NCBI GenBank assembly: GCA_016927755.1
Contig: JAFGLZ010000011.1
Location: 1 to 61,928, forward strand
Source of the DNA: Phycisphaerae bacterium
GTDB lineage: Bacteria; Planctomycetota; Phycisphaerae; UBA1845; JAFGLZ01
Direction of reading: 5' to 3'
DNA length: 61,928 bases
In this document: positions 49,419 to 58,853 of the stretch, one piece after another
How positions within the stretch are numbered: the stretch's first letter is position 1
Layout of the letters: every line of letters begins with the position of its first letter
Program-made: the position numbers and the translations under genes
The notes under the pieces: generated by a model
What the model saw: only the letters and a program-made list of their open reading frames with translations
The model's database searches: none
Told to the model about the DNA's origin: nothing

Positions 49419-51368
49419 TTGACCGCGATCTCCCCTGTTCGAGTGAGCGACTACCCGTCGCGGCTCCGCCTGAACCGCAACTTCCTCTACCTGTGGACCG
49501 CCTACGGCATCAGCGCGTTCGGCGATCACCTCAGCGAGCTGGGGCTGATGGCCTTGATGCACGTCAAGGAGGGGCACGATCAGACCCGTGTCACCGCGGC
49601 GATGTCGTTCGTGTTCTTCCTGCCGTTCTTCCTGCTGGGACCCGTGGCGGGCCTGCTGGCCGATCGGCTGCCCCGCAAGTACATCATGATCGCCGCCGAC
49701 GTGATCCGCGCCTGCATCGTCGTGTCGATTCCCCTGTTGCCCATGTTGGCGGGGACCCGGGCGGGCGAGCCGCTGCCGCTGTACGTCGGTCTGGCGCCGT
49801 TGTTGATGGTCGGTCTGTTCTCCACGTTCTTCAGCCCGGCACGGCTCTCGATTCTGCCGTCGCTGGTTCCGGAAGACCAGCTCACTCGCGCCAACAGCAT
49901 GATCAACGGCATGGGGCCACTGTGCGCGATGATCAGTTTCCTGGTCGGCGGCTGGCTGGCCGAACACTACCTGATGTGGACGTTCCGGATCGACTCGCTG
50001 ACGTTCCTGGTCAGCGCGGCCTTTCTGCTCATGATCTTGCCGCCGCGGGGGCGTCAGCGCCTCGCCGAGGTCGCCGGCACGGCCACGAGCGGATGGTGGC
50101 GGAACATGCGGGAGGGGGTTCGGTACGTCCAAGCACACCGTCGCGTCATCCACCTCATCGTGCTGACGGCGCTGTTCTGGGCCGCGGCGTCGATCTTCAA
50201 CAGCGTCACGACGCCGCTTGTCTTTACTCACTACGGCGTCAAGGACTTCGCGGTGCTGGGGCTGTTTCGAGGGACGCTTGCCGGTGGCATGGTGATCGGG
50301 GCCATTCTGCTGACGGTCTTTGGCGACGCCCTGCGAAGCGAGATCGCCATCACGTGGTCGCTCTTGGTCTGCGGATTGTCCATGTTCGGTTTGGCCTGGA
50401 CGGATAGCATCCGGATCGGCAGCGCGCTGGCCATCTTCGCCGGGATGGGCGGCGCGGGCATCCTCATCAGCGTCAGCACGCTCACCCAACGCATCGTTCC
50501 CGACTACGCCCGGGGGCGGGTCTTCGGGCTGAGCGACTGGGCCAGCATGAGCGGCCTGCTCCTGGCCACGGGGATCCTCGGCCTCGTGCCGTTCCCCAAG
50601 GGCGTTCTTGACGCGATCGCGCCATACATCCTGATGGTCACGGGCATCGCCATACTGATCGCCTGGGCCGCGGTCGTGGCGTACCGACAACGCCGTGCCC
50701 CGTACGGCCCGTGGATCGCGTTCTGGAAGAACTTCACCACGTTCTACTGCAACTGGTGGTTCAGACTGAAGCGCGTCGGCACGTGCACGATCCCGCCGGC
50801 GGGGCCCGTGATCATCGCGGCGAATCATACCTCACCGATCGACCCGTTCCTGATGCTGTCGGCGAGCCCGAACCGCCTCTTCGGCTTCCTCGTCGCGCAG
50901 GAGTACTATCGTTTGCCAGTTTTCGGCTATCTCATCAAGCTGAACGAGTGCATCCCGACCACGCGGAGCGGCGTGGATACGGCCGCGACCAGGGCGGCGC
51001 TGCGGCGACTGAAGAACGGCGGCGCTCTCGGGATCTTCCCCCAGGGCCGGATCCAACTCGCCGATGAGACGCTCGGGGCCAAGGAGGGCGTGGCCCTGTT
51101 GGCGCTGCGCACCCGCACCCCCGTGGTCCCCGTCCACATCAGCGGCGTCCACTACGACGGTAACGTTCCGATCACGTTCGTCCGCCGCCACCACGCACGG
51201 ATCCGCTTCGGCAAGCCGATCGATTTGAGCCCGTATTATGATCGCCAGCGCGATCGCCAGGTACAACGAGAGGTGGCCGAGTTGATCATGGAGCGGATCT
51301 GGGAACTCGCGCCGGAGGCGGACAATCAGCTAGTAGACAGAGGCCAAATCGACGACGGCGCCTCCTGA
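49419..51368 (+). CDS. MFS transporter fused to PlsC-type acyltransferase
   Basis: A 649-residue fusion. Residues about 1-430 form a twelve-helix major-facilitator transporter with LGPVAGLLADRLPRKYIMI as the typical loop and STLTQRIVPDYARGRVFG later. The C-terminal part (about 440-640) is a 1-acyl-glycerophosphate acyltransferase with the NHTSPIDP catalytic block near residue 470, FPQGRI in place of the usual FPEGTRS, and VPVHISG. The order matches LplT-Aas-like lysophospholipid flippase-acyltransferase systems but lacks the acyl-ACP synthetase domain. Translation is placed at TTG 49419, with GTGAGG eight bases upstream, because the residues before it look non-coding. A lysophospholipid salvage role is inferred. 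Confidence 0.8.
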   Translation: MTAISPVRVSDYPSRLRLNRNFLYLWTAYGISAFGDHLSELGLMALMHVKEGHDQTRVTAAMSFVFFLPFFLLGPVAGLLADRLPRKYIMIAADVIRACIVVSIPLLPMLAGTRAGEPLPLYVGLAPLLMVGLFSTFFSPARLSILPSLVPEDQLTRANSMINGMGPLCAMISFLVGGWLAEHYLMWTFRIDSLTFLVSAAFLLMILPPRGRQRLAEVAGTATSGWWRNMREGVRYVQAHRRVIHLIVLTALFWAAASIFNSVTTPLVFTHYGVKDFAVLGLFRGTLAGGMVIGAILLTVFGDALRSEIAITWSLLVCGLSMFGLAWTDSIRIGSALAIFAGMGGAGILISVSTLTQRIVPDYARGRVFGLSDWASMSGLLLATGILGLVPFPKGVLDAIAPYILMVTGIAILIAWAAVVAYRQRRAPYGPWIAFWKNFTTFYCNWWFRLKRVGTCTIPPAGPVIIAANHTSPIDPFLMLSASPNRLFGFLVAQEYYRLPVFGYLIKLNECIPTTRSGVDTAATRAALRRLKNGGALGIFPQGRIQLADETLGAKEGVALLALRTRTPVVPVHISGVHYDGNVPITFVRRHHARIRFGKPIDLSPYYDRQRDRQVQREVAELIMERIWELAPEADNQLVDRGQIDDGAS

Positions 51369-51470
51369 GTACCGCCGGTGACAACTCGCGCTCCCCGATG
51401 ATCGCCGAGCAAGCTCATGGGATGCGTCGCCATCTTCGCTCGGGCGGAAGCGACCTGAGGGCCCTTAGCG

Positions 51471-53078
51471 CTATCGCCCGTTCCGTTCGAGCGGCGGCAG
51501 CGAGACGGTCCGCACGCGTTGGATCGGAGGCGTGCGGGCAAGGAGCTCGTCGATCACGGACTGCGGCGGCTCGGCGTCGATTTTCAGGACGATCAGCGCG
51601 GTCTGCTCGCGGCGTGACACGGTCATGTCGGCGATATTGACCTTCCGCTCGCCCATTAACGTGCCGACCAGCCCGATGACGCCGGGCTTGTCGTCGTTGC
51701 GGATGATGATCATGTGCCCCTCGGGGACCATGTCCATGCGGTAGCCGTCGATGGCCAGGACCCTGGGCAGGTTGTCGCCAAAGACGGTGCCCTCGACGGC
51801 GATCTGACGGTCGCCGGACATCACGGAGAGCACGAGATTGTCGGTGAAGTCCTCGCTCTGCTTGACGCTCGTGACGCTGATTTGAATGCCGCGGTCCGCC
51901 GCGATGGTCTCGGCGTTGATCAGATTGACGTTCTCGTTGATATGCGGGCGGAGCAGCTCGATGAGAACGTAGCGGCTCAAGGTGCTCCCGAGCGACTCGA
52001 GCGAGGCGCCATGCGTGGTGATCTTCACGTCGCCGATCCCCGACGTACATAGGCTCGAGAGGATCGCGCTCATGCGTCGGCCCAGATCGACGAAGACCTG
52101 GTCGCGCTCGCCGATCGGCGCGCGGAAGCCCATGATGTTCACGGCCGTCCGGATGTTCTCGTTGAGCAGGTAGTCCAGCAACAGGTCGACGGCTTCGACC
52201 GTGACGGCGAGCTGCGCCTCCCGCGTGCTGGCGCCAAGGTGCGGTGTGCAAACAACCTCGTCCAGTCCCACGAGCGGATTACCACTGGGCGGTTCGCTGC
52301 TGTAGACGTCGATGGCGGCGCCGGCGACCTTCCCCGACTTGATCGCGCCGGCCAGGGCCACCTCGTCGACCAGGGCCCCTCGGGCGCAGTTGATGATCCG
52401 AAGTCCGTCCTTGGCATGCGTCAGCACGTCGGCGTTGATCATGCCCCGCGTCTCGTCGGACAGAGCGGCGTGCAGCGTCACGTAGTCGCTGGCGGCGACC
52501 AGATCCTTCAACGTCTCGACGAGCCTGACGCGGCCCTCCAGGGCGGTCTCGCCCCGGTAAAACGGGTCGTATGCCAAGACCTTCATGCCGAACCCGAGAG
52601 CCCGCGTCGCCACGCTTCGGCCGATCCGACCCAGGCCGGCGATGCCCAGTGTCTTATCGGATAGCTGCGTGCCGACATAGTCCGAGCGCTGCCACAGCCC
52701 GTCCTTGACGTGCCTGCAGGCGGCGGGGATCCTGCGAGCCAGTGCCAGCATCATGGCCATCGTCAACTCCGCGGTCGCCAGCGTGTTGGCGTCCGGCGTG
52801 TTCATGACGAGGATGCCGGCGCGTGTGGCGGCTTCGATGTCGACGTTGTCGACGCCGACACCGGCCCGGGCGACTGCCCGCAACCGTCCCGGCGAGGCCA
52901 GTACCTTCTGCGTGATCTTCACACCCGAACGGATGATCATTCCGTCATAGCCGCCCACGACGGCGGCGAGTTCGTCCTCGTTCAATCCAGTGCGAACGTC
53001 GACTTCAACCCCTTGGGCTTCGCGAAGCCGTTGCAGACCCGCTTCGGCCAGTTTGTCGGCCACCAACACCTTGACCAT
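51471..53078 (-). CDS. serA: D-3-phosphoglycerate dehydrogenase with ACT domain
   Basis: A 535-residue enzyme catalysing the first step of serine synthesis, NAD-linked oxidation of 3-phosphoglycerate. N-terminal lid, Rossmann fold with GLGRIGRSVATRAL, INCARGALVDE with the substrate arginine, and CTPHLGASTREAQ bearing the catalytic histidine. Residues about 320-450 make the allosteric substrate-binding (ASB) domain, and a C-terminal ACT domain (HMIIIRNDDKPGVIGLVGT) senses serine. This is the long type found in many bacteria. The ATG at 53078 is preceded by GGAG nine bases upstream; an extended frame reaches 53132. It lies downstream of a sensor kinase but under its own promoter. Confidence 0.95.
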   Translation of the reverse strand: MVKVLVADKLAEAGLQRLREAQGVEVDVRTGLNEDELAAVVGGYDGMIIRSGVKITQKVLASPGRLRAVARAGVGVDNVDIEAATRAGILVMNTPDANTLATAELTMAMMLALARRIPAACRHVKDGLWQRSDYVGTQLSDKTLGIAGLGRIGRSVATRALGFGMKVLAYDPFYRGETALEGRVRLVETLKDLVAASDYVTLHAALSDETRGMINADVLTHAKDGLRIINCARGALVDEVALAGAIKSGKVAGAAIDVYSSEPPSGNPLVGLDEVVCTPHLGASTREAQLAVTVEAVDLLLDYLLNENIRTAVNIMGFRAPIGERDQVFVDLGRRMSAILSSLCTSGIGDVKITTHGASLESLGSTLSRYVLIELLRPHINENVNLINAETIAADRGIQISVTSVKQSEDFTDNLVLSVMSGDRQIAVEGTVFGDNLPRVLAIDGYRMDMVPEGHMIIIRNDDKPGVIGLVGTLMGERKVNIADMTVSRREQTALIVLKIDAEPPQSVIDELLARTPPIQRVRTVSLPPLERNGR

Positions 53079-53130
53079 TGAGGATACTCCTAGGCAGCAT
53101 GCTTGGTGTGCACCTGCAAGATATGAGGGC

Positions 53131-53158
53131 ATTCTATGCCGATGGCGGGCTTTTTCAA
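53131..53158 (-). promoter_or_regulatory. Promoter candidate for serA
   Basis: On the minus strand TTGAAA, a 16-base spacer, TAGAAT, with a start near 53124, about 46 bases before the serA ATG. It overlaps the last codons of the sensor-kinase gene. Confidence 0.45.
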
Positions 53159-54774
53159 TCGGTGGCGCGCCGGGGCGCTAGCGGAAGGAGGAGCCGAACC
53201 GCCGTTCCCTCACCTGGCTGACTCTGGATCTCGATCTCTCCGCCGTGCGCCTGGACGATGCCTTGCACCACGGACAGGCCGAGCCCCCGACCCATCTCCT
53301 TCGTCGAGAAGAAGGGGTCGAAGATCCGTTCCCGATCCTCAGCGACGATGCCCATCCCGGTGTCCTCGACCACCAGGGCCACGCGCCCGCCGTCCGAGAT
53401 CTCGCCCGGCCCTGAGGCGGGAAGAAGCTCGGTCCGAACCACGACGGTTCCTCCCTCAGGCATGGCTTCCGCCGCGTTCCATATGAGATTGAGCAGGGCG
53501 TGCCCGAGCTGCATCGCATCGGCCTCGACCCAGTCCTCCTCGCAGTCGATTCGGATCTGCAGTCGAACGTTCGACGGCAGGGAAACCTGACTTAACTCGA
53601 GCGACTCCTGAACGACGTCACGAAGCCGCCGCCGCTGCGGAACGTGCGGCGTGCTTCGTGAATAGGCCAAGAGCTGGCGAGTGAGCTTGGCCGCGCGCTC
53701 CGCCCCCATCGCGATGTCGTCGACGATGGGCCGCCAGGCGTGGCCTTGCTCGAGCTGACCGGCAAGCACGCTGGCGTTGCCCAGCACGCTTACGAGAATG
53801 TTATTGAACTTGTGCGAGAACCCCTGGGCCAGCCGGGCAACACTGTCGGACCGCTGCATCTGGCGGAGCTTCTCCTCGAGCTTGTAGCGCTCGGTGAGGT
53901 CGCGCCCGATACACTGAATGTGCGTCAACTGCCCGTCCTCGCCGCGGACCGGGTAGACATTCCAGTGGACTCGGTGCGACGTTCCGAGCTTGGAGATCAT
54001 CCGATTCTCGAAGTGGGTCAGTTCCGTCGCCGACAACCACTGCTGCCATGCGCGCTCGGTGCGCTCACGGTCTTCCGGATGAACCTTGCCAACGAGATCC
54101 GCCCAACGGGAACACTCGTTGGTCGAGCACAGCCGGAGCGCGGCGGGAGAGACGTAGGTCATCTCGCCATCGGGTCTGAAGGTCAGGAAGAAATCGCCGG
54201 ACAGCTCGACCAATTCGCGGTATTGCGGCTCATCGAGAAGCACGCGCCGATTCCGAACGGCCAATTCGAGCGCCATGGCCGTCAACTGGGCCACACCGGC
54301 AATGGCCTGGCGGCTTTCCGCATCGAAGCGATGCGCTTGCCCCACGTGGGATCCATGGATGAACCCGACCGTCTTGCCGTCCACCCTCAGGGGCACCACA
54401 CAGGCGCTTTGTGCCTCAGGATCTCCCGAGAACAGCCGGCCCAACTCGCCAAGCGGAGAACCTTCGGACGAGTCGTCGAAGAAGAGCCCGGACTGAGCCG
54501 TAGCGGCCTCCAAGACCGTCGGCAAATCATGCAGTAGGTGTTTCGCCCCCGCTCCCTCGGACCCGCGTGATGCCCCGCCGGCGTTGCACGCGACGACTCG
54601 CAACGTCTCCTCGTCGTCCTCGATCAGGGCAATCGAGCAGCGATCGAATCCAAGAGACCTTCGCACGCCGGCGCACAGATCGGCCAGGAGGCCGGCCCAT
54701 TCATCCCCTTGGCTCAGGCTGCTCACCGCCCCGGCCAGCGCAGCGACCGCCACATGGGATCGTGAGTCGGCCAT
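53155..54774 (-). CDS. GAF-PAS hybrid-type sensor histidine kinase
   Basis: A 539-residue soluble kinase. A GAF domain covers about residues 1-170, a PAS domain about 185-300 (FLTFRPDGEMTYVSPAALRL, then MQRSDSVARLAQ linker), and then HisKA with the phospho-acceptor histidine in GFSHKFNNILVSVLGNASVL. The ATP-binding part shows NLIWNAAEAM, DTGMGIVAEDRERIFDPF and GRGLGLSVVQGI. No response-regulator gene is adjacent, so it is an orphan kinase or signals through a distant partner. No membrane helix, so the signal should be intracellular. Confidence 0.85.
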   Translation of the reverse strand: MADSRSHVAVAALAGAVSSLSQGDEWAGLLADLCAGVRRSLGFDRCSIALIEDDEETLRVVACNAGGASRGSEGAGAKHLLHDLPTVLEAATAQSGLFFDDSSEGSPLGELGRLFSGDPEAQSACVVPLRVDGKTVGFIHGSHVGQAHRFDAESRQAIAGVAQLTAMALELAVRNRRVLLDEPQYRELVELSGDFFLTFRPDGEMTYVSPAALRLCSTNECSRWADLVGKVHPEDRERTERAWQQWLSATELTHFENRMISKLGTSHRVHWNVYPVRGEDGQLTHIQCIGRDLTERYKLEEKLRQMQRSDSVARLAQGFSHKFNNILVSVLGNASVLAGQLEQGHAWRPIVDDIAMGAERAAKLTRQLLAYSRSTPHVPQRRRLRDVVQESLELSQVSLPSNVRLQIRIDCEEDWVEADAMQLGHALLNLIWNAAEAMPEGGTVVVRTELLPASGPGEISDGGRVALVVEDTGMGIVAEDRERIFDPFFSTKEMGRGLGLSVVQGIVQAHGGEIEIQSQPGEGTAVRLLLPLAPRRATD

Positions 54775-54924
54775 GTTCAGACCTTTCTGCCGACCTGAAA
54801 CGAACTCTCGCCCCCGGGCAAGCCGAGATCACCGCGCATCCCCGCACAGACTTGACCGCCTCACCGCTCAGCACTTCCGATGCGATGTCGGTGCGTGGCA
54901 ATCATCGGCACAAGTATGGATATC

Positions 54925-56001
54925 CTATGACCACCTCGCTGCCTTTGCAACGATGGCATCCGCCTCTTCGACGCAGCTTGCCGTCGTGCTGAACATCACG
55001 CCCTCCGGTCGAAGGTGCTCCATGAGATCATCCAACTCGTCTGATCCGATGCTGAAGTGAATGCACTTGCCGGCGTCCTGAATCCGCTTGAGCAGATCGA
55101 TCCACTGGGTCGCTGGGCCGGAATTAGCGCCCGGTACCCATTGGATGCCGTTGAGGTCGGGCGCGGCCAGCAGACTATCCAAATGGCGAATCGCGCCCGG
55201 ACCGTCCAGGTGATACAAGCTGTGGTCGAGCCACCGCCACTCCCTCATGAGCTCGTCGAGGAAGAACTCATCGAAGGCCTCCTTGCCGATCATGCAAGAG
55301 AAGTCATTGCTCGTGGGATAGTACCTGCCCGGCGAATACACGCTCAGCCATGTGGTCGTGCCGGTCTGGCCCGCCTGACGCATGAGTGCGTACTGGGCCT
55401 CGTAGACGTCGTAGAAGGACGCCTCGGTGACGGCGACGAGCTCCTTGACTCGCTCGGGGCAGTCGAGCAGGTCCATGCAGAGGTCCTGTGGATCGCGGAG
55501 GGCTGCCAGCAAGTCGCCGCCGGGGTGGAAGTCGGTCAGCCCCGTGAGCCACTGGCCCTTGCCCACCTCCAGGCCGAGGCGGGTCATGTCCAGGAGTATC
55601 CTCAGCCAACGATTGTCCGGATCGACATTCAGGTCGCGCCAGGGCTCCTCCCAGGTGCGGATCATCGGCACGGACCACGTCGTGATCTCTCCGAACTCGA
55701 TGTCGCAGCCCAGCATGTTGGCCAGGATCTCCGGCCCGAGGTTAGGGAAGAGCATCGGCACGGCCTCGCCGGCGTAGTAAGTATTGCGAATGTTCACGTC
55801 GTTGCCGGCGACGGTGTACTCGACGTCCGTCCAGCGAGCCTCCAACGTCTCATGCTGCTTGTAGGACGGGTAGTCGCATCGTTCATCGGCGGGCCTGGGC
55901 GCAGTGACCTGGATCACCGGTCGGTCGAGGATCTCGCAGTTGAACCAGGCCACCATCCGCTCGGCTACCTTGTCGAATTCCCGGTGACAGGCTAGCTCCA
56001 T
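54925..56001 (-). CDS. Uroporphyrinogen-decarboxylase-like (MtaA/TMCp2-type) protein
   Basis: About 358 residues. It starts with REFDKVAERMVAWFNCEILD, then IQVTAPRP, and later shows the barrel strands of the uroporphyrinogen decarboxylase/methyl-corrinoid methyltransferase family (LTDFHPGGDLLAALRDP, YHLDGPGAIRHLDSLL, CIHFSIGSDELDDLM). Database entries of this type are often called trimethylamine corrinoid protein 2, but no corrinoid-binding DxHxxG module or mttB gene is present, so that name should not be taken literally. The metal-like cysteine and histidines near the C-terminus are kept. The ATG at 56001 has GGGAG eight bases upstream; 56007 is an alternative. Confidence 0.7.
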   Translation of the reverse strand: MELACHREFDKVAERMVAWFNCEILDRPVIQVTAPRPADERCDYPSYKQHETLEARWTDVEYTVAGNDVNIRNTYYAGEAVPMLFPNLGPEILANMLGCDIEFGEITTWSVPMIRTWEEPWRDLNVDPDNRWLRILLDMTRLGLEVGKGQWLTGLTDFHPGGDLLAALRDPQDLCMDLLDCPERVKELVAVTEASFYDVYEAQYALMRQAGQTGTTTWLSVYSPGRYYPTSNDFSCMIGKEAFDEFFLDELMREWRWLDHSLYHLDGPGAIRHLDSLLAAPDLNGIQWVPGANSGPATQWIDLLKRIQDAGKCIHFSIGSDELDDLMEHLRPEGVMFSTTASCVEEADAIVAKAARWS

Positions 56002-56145
56002 ACACATGACTCCCAATCCTCGCGTACGCTCGCGTGGCGAGGCCGACTTGGCGGAACAGCTTCGACGAGGGGGGTAACAGAGGGGTCCTCGTCCGCCTTT
56101 GTCCCAGGCTGGCCGACCGCGGCGCGAGAGCCCCACGAGGCGGCA

Positions 56146-56433
56146 CTAGTCCCCCGCCTTCTTCTTCAGCTCATCGTTCTTACGTTCGAGCTCGTCGTTC
56201 TTGCGCTTGAGCTTCTCGTTCTCCTTGCGGAGGTGCTCGATTTCTCCGTAGGCCTTCCGCAGCTCGGCCTTGGCCTCATCATGGCTGCTGGTCGGGGGAA
56301 CGCTCGTCGTGCTGGGGCGCTCCCGTCCCCAGCCGCTGGCGTCAACGCTTACGTCGGGGGCGCGAAAACAGCCCACCGCGCCGGCGAGGATCGCGGTGAC
56401 CATCAAGCCACGTACTCGTAAGGACCTGTTCAT
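56146..56433 (-). CDS. Small lipoprotein with coiled-coil C-terminus
   Basis: About 95 residues. The signal peptide ends in a lipobox (ILAGAVGC), so the cysteine should be lipidated. The C-terminal 40 residues form a regular heptad coiled coil (EIEHLRKENEKLKRKNDEL followed by a second ERKNDELKKK). A GGAG lies eight bases before the ATG. Such short lipoproteins probably oligomerise on the membrane face; function is unknown. Confidence 0.7.
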   Translation of the reverse strand: MNRSLRVRGLMVTAILAGAVGCFRAPDVSVDASGWGRERPSTTSVPPTSSHDEAKAELRKAYGEIEHLRKENEKLKRKNDELERKNDELKKKAGD

Positions 56434-56527
56434 GGTAGCATCTCCAGACATGTGGGCCGCAGGCGGCGACGGCTTGTCAATCGCATCCTAAGTGGTCGCC
56501 GTTCGGCGGTCAACGACGAGTTTCCGT

Positions 56528-57454
56528 ATGCCCGTGCAATTGAACCTGCTTGTTGGATGTACCGCCGTCGGCAAGACCGAGGCCTCCTTGCGGCTGGCCG
56601 AAAGGTTCGACGCGGAGATCGTCTCGGTCGACTCGATGCAGGTATATCGGCGCATGGACATCGGCACGGCTAAGCCGTCGCCGGACGAGCGGCGGCGGGT
56701 TCGTCATCATCTGATCGACATCGTCGAGCCCGGTGAAGCGTTCAGTGTCGGACGGTTTGTCGAACACGCGGATGCCGCCATCGCGGACGTCACCGGGCGG
56801 GGCAAGACGGTCTGGGCCGTCGGCGGGACGGCCCTCTACATCAAGGCACTAGTCCAAGGGCTGTTCGACGGGCCGCCGGCCGACCCATCGTTCCGAAGTG
56901 AGTTCCGACGCCGCGTCGCCGCTGAGGGCCCGCAGGCGCTCCACGCGAAGTTGGCGGCGGTCGACCCGCACGCCGCCGGACGAATCCACCCCAACGATAC
57001 GCGCAGGATCGAACGGGCGCTGGAGGTCCACCACCTTACGGGCACTCCGATCAGTGAACTGCAGCGACAGTGGGATCAGGGGCGGACGCGCTACGACTGC
57101 CGGATGTTCCTCCTGGCGCGTGATCGCGAAGACCAGAACCACCGAATCAACGCGCGGGTCAAGCAGATGTTCGAAGCGGGGCTCCTCGAGGAGGTCCGCC
57201 GCCTGCTCGACGAGCCCGTGCCGCTCTCCCAGCAGGCACGGCAGGCGCTTGGCTACGCCGAGGTGATCGATTGCCTGACGGGCGGGCCGGACCTGGACAA
57301 GACCATTGAGCTGATCAAGATACACACGCGCCGGTTCGCCAAGTCGCAGCGAACGTGGTTTCGAAGCTTCCAAAACGCTTGCCGGATCGACCTGGCTCCC
57401 GACACCAATGCCGAGGAGGTCGTCGCGCGTATCAGCGAGAAGCTGCAGGGATGA
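56528..57454 (+). CDS. miaA: tRNA dimethylallyltransferase
   Basis: A 308-residue enzyme that adds dimethylallyl to A37 of tRNAs reading codons that start with U, including tRNA-Tyr and tRNA-Cys such as those encoded at 37.9-38.1 kb. It has a P-loop GCTAVGKTEAS at the start, DSMQVYRRMDIGTAKP with the base-flipping region, HHLIDIVEP, GGTALYIKAL, RIERALEVHHLTG and the C-terminal THTRRFAKSQRTWFR. Length is normal. The ATG at 56528 is preferred over the GTG at 56492. It diverges from the lipoprotein gene. Confidence 0.95.
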   Translation: MPVQLNLLVGCTAVGKTEASLRLAERFDAEIVSVDSMQVYRRMDIGTAKPSPDERRRVRHHLIDIVEPGEAFSVGRFVEHADAAIADVTGRGKTVWAVGGTALYIKALVQGLFDGPPADPSFRSEFRRRVAAEGPQALHAKLAAVDPHAAGRIHPNDTRRIERALEVHHLTGTPISELQRQWDQGRTRYDCRMFLLARDREDQNHRINARVKQMFEAGLLEEVRRLLDEPVPLSQQARQALGYAEVIDCLTGGPDLDKTIELIKIHTRRFAKSQRTWFRSFQNACRIDLAPDTNAEEVVARISEKLQG

Positions 57455-57558
57455 GCGAACACCGGCGACGACGCCCAGGGCGCTGGTGGATTCACGACCG
57501 GGGGGAAATAGCGACCCGCCGCAGCCGCATCACCGCGCCCCTTCGGCCGTGTTTTCAT

Positions 57559-57587
57559 TTGTGGTTGGCTTGCGCAGGCGATATACT
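57559..57587 (+). promoter_or_regulatory. Promoter candidate for the PTS IIA gene
   Basis: TTGTGG, a 17-base spacer, TATACT. A start near 57594 lies 27 bases before the ATG at 57621. Confidence 0.45.
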
Positions 57588-57620
57588 TAGCCGTTTTGGC
57601 GGTTTGGCGAAAAGACCACA

Positions 57621-58076
57621 ATGAAACTGACGGATATCCTGACAGCCGAGTGCGTGAAAGTTCCCTTGGAGGCCAAGACGAAAGAGGCGGCCATTACGGA
57701 ACTTATCGACCTGTTGAACGCCAACGGCACGCTGAGCGATCGGGACGTAATGCTCCGTGCGGTTCTGGAGCGCGAACAGACGCGGACTACAGGGATCGGG
57801 CATGGCCTAGCCGTCCCGCACGGCAAGGCCCACGGCTGCAACCACTTGGTCATGGCCGTCGGCAAACCCGCCGAGCCCATCGACTTTCAGAGCATCGACA
57901 AGCAACCGGTCCAGGTGGTGGTCTTGCTGGCGAGCCCGCCGGACCAGACCGGTCCTCACATCCAGGCCCTGGCCCGAATCAGCCGCCTGATGACCATGGA
58001 GAAGTTCCGGACCGCCATGTTCAAGGCGGGTTCGGCCGAGGAGCTCTACGGAATCATCGCCGGGCACGAAGGCTGA
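57621..58076 (+). CDS. PTS system IIA component (PtsN-like)
   Basis: A 151-residue EIIA of the fructose/nitrogen type: KLTDILTAECVKV start, EREQTRTTGIGHGLAVPHGK with the phospho-accepting His67, and VVLLASPPDQTGPHIQALA. In proteobacteria similar proteins regulate nitrogen or potassium metabolism instead of transporting sugars. No membrane IIC or EI gene is nearby, so a regulatory role is the better guess. The AMMECR1 gene starts four bases after its stop. Confidence 0.85.
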   Translation: MKLTDILTAECVKVPLEAKTKEAAITELIDLLNANGTLSDRDVMLRAVLEREQTRTTGIGHGLAVPHGKAHGCNHLVMAVGKPAEPIDFQSIDKQPVQVVVLLASPPDQTGPHIQALARISRLMTMEKFRTAMFKAGSAEELYGIIAGHEG

Positions 58077-58079
58077 CGC

Positions 58080-58649
58080 GTGTTGGATACCGAGACAAGG
58101 CGACAACTGCTGGCGCTGGCCCGACGGTCGGTCGAGTCCGCCGCCGGCAAGAGTGCTCCGCCGTCCTGTGAAGGCGTGGCCGGTGTCGACGCGCCGTTCT
58201 TCGGCGTCTTCGTGACGCTCCGTAAGCGCGCACAGCTTCGTGGGTGCATCGGCACGTTCAGCCCGTCCGGCAAGCTGCCGGAGACGGTGGCGGAATACGC
58301 CAGGCATTCGGCCGTGCACGACACGCGGTTTCCGCCGGTACTATCCTCCGAGGTGAACGACCTGACCATCGAGATCAGCGTTCTGTCGCCGCTGGAGAAG
58401 ACGGACAAGCCGGCTTCCTTGGAGGTAGGCAGGCACGGCATCTACCTCAAGACGAAGGGTCTGGGGGCAGGCGCGACGGCCTGCTTTCTGCCGCAGGTTG
58501 CCGTCGAGCAAAAGTGGGACGCCGAGCAGTTCCTATCAGCCCTCTGCGTCCATAAGTGCCGCCCGCCCTTGCCACCTGATGCGTGGCAAGATCCCTCCAA
58601 GACGGAGATCTACCTGTTCACGGCCGAGGTCTTCGGCGAGGGCGAATGA
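58080..58649 (+). CDS. AmmeMemoRadiSam system protein A (AMMECR1 domain)
   Basis: A 189-residue AMMECR1-domain protein, with FFGVFVTLRKRAQLRGCIGT as the conserved core, then EISVLSPLE and a final CVHKCRPP with two cysteines. The family is often encoded with a Memo-like and a radical-SAM protein, which are absent here. The function is unknown. The GTG at 58080 is used; a TTG three bases later is an alternative. An AAGG seven bases before supports it. Near overlap with the IIA gene suggests an operon. Confidence 0.8.
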   Translation: MLDTETRRQLLALARRSVESAAGKSAPPSCEGVAGVDAPFFGVFVTLRKRAQLRGCIGTFSPSGKLPETVAEYARHSAVHDTRFPPVLSSEVNDLTIEISVLSPLEKTDKPASLEVGRHGIYLKTKGLGAGATACFLPQVAVEQKWDAEQFLSALCVHKCRPPLPPDAWQDPSKTEIYLFTAEVFGEGE

Positions 58650-58853
58650 TCCGCCGGCCGAGTTCCCGGCTTCGAGACCCGAACGCGTCCCGCCCGCGGA
58701 CATCGGTGCCTTTTCCCGTCTGATAACTTCACCATGCCGGCCGGACTGACGATAGAGGAATACGGGTTGCCCCGCGCGGCGAATGCGGGACGGGCACGAC
58801 GGCCGGCGCGGCCGAGGCCATGGCAGCCCAAAGGGATGCGTGTGGAGAAAGGC

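Noticed and set aside
49098..50828. 576-codon minus-strand frame over the transporter-acyltransferase fusion
   Set aside because: Charged and repetitive; antisense to a clear MFS protein.
54925..56001. Trimethylamine methyltransferase corrinoid protein
   Set aside because: No corrinoid-binding motif or mttB gene; only the uroporphyrinogen-decarboxylase-like fold is supported.
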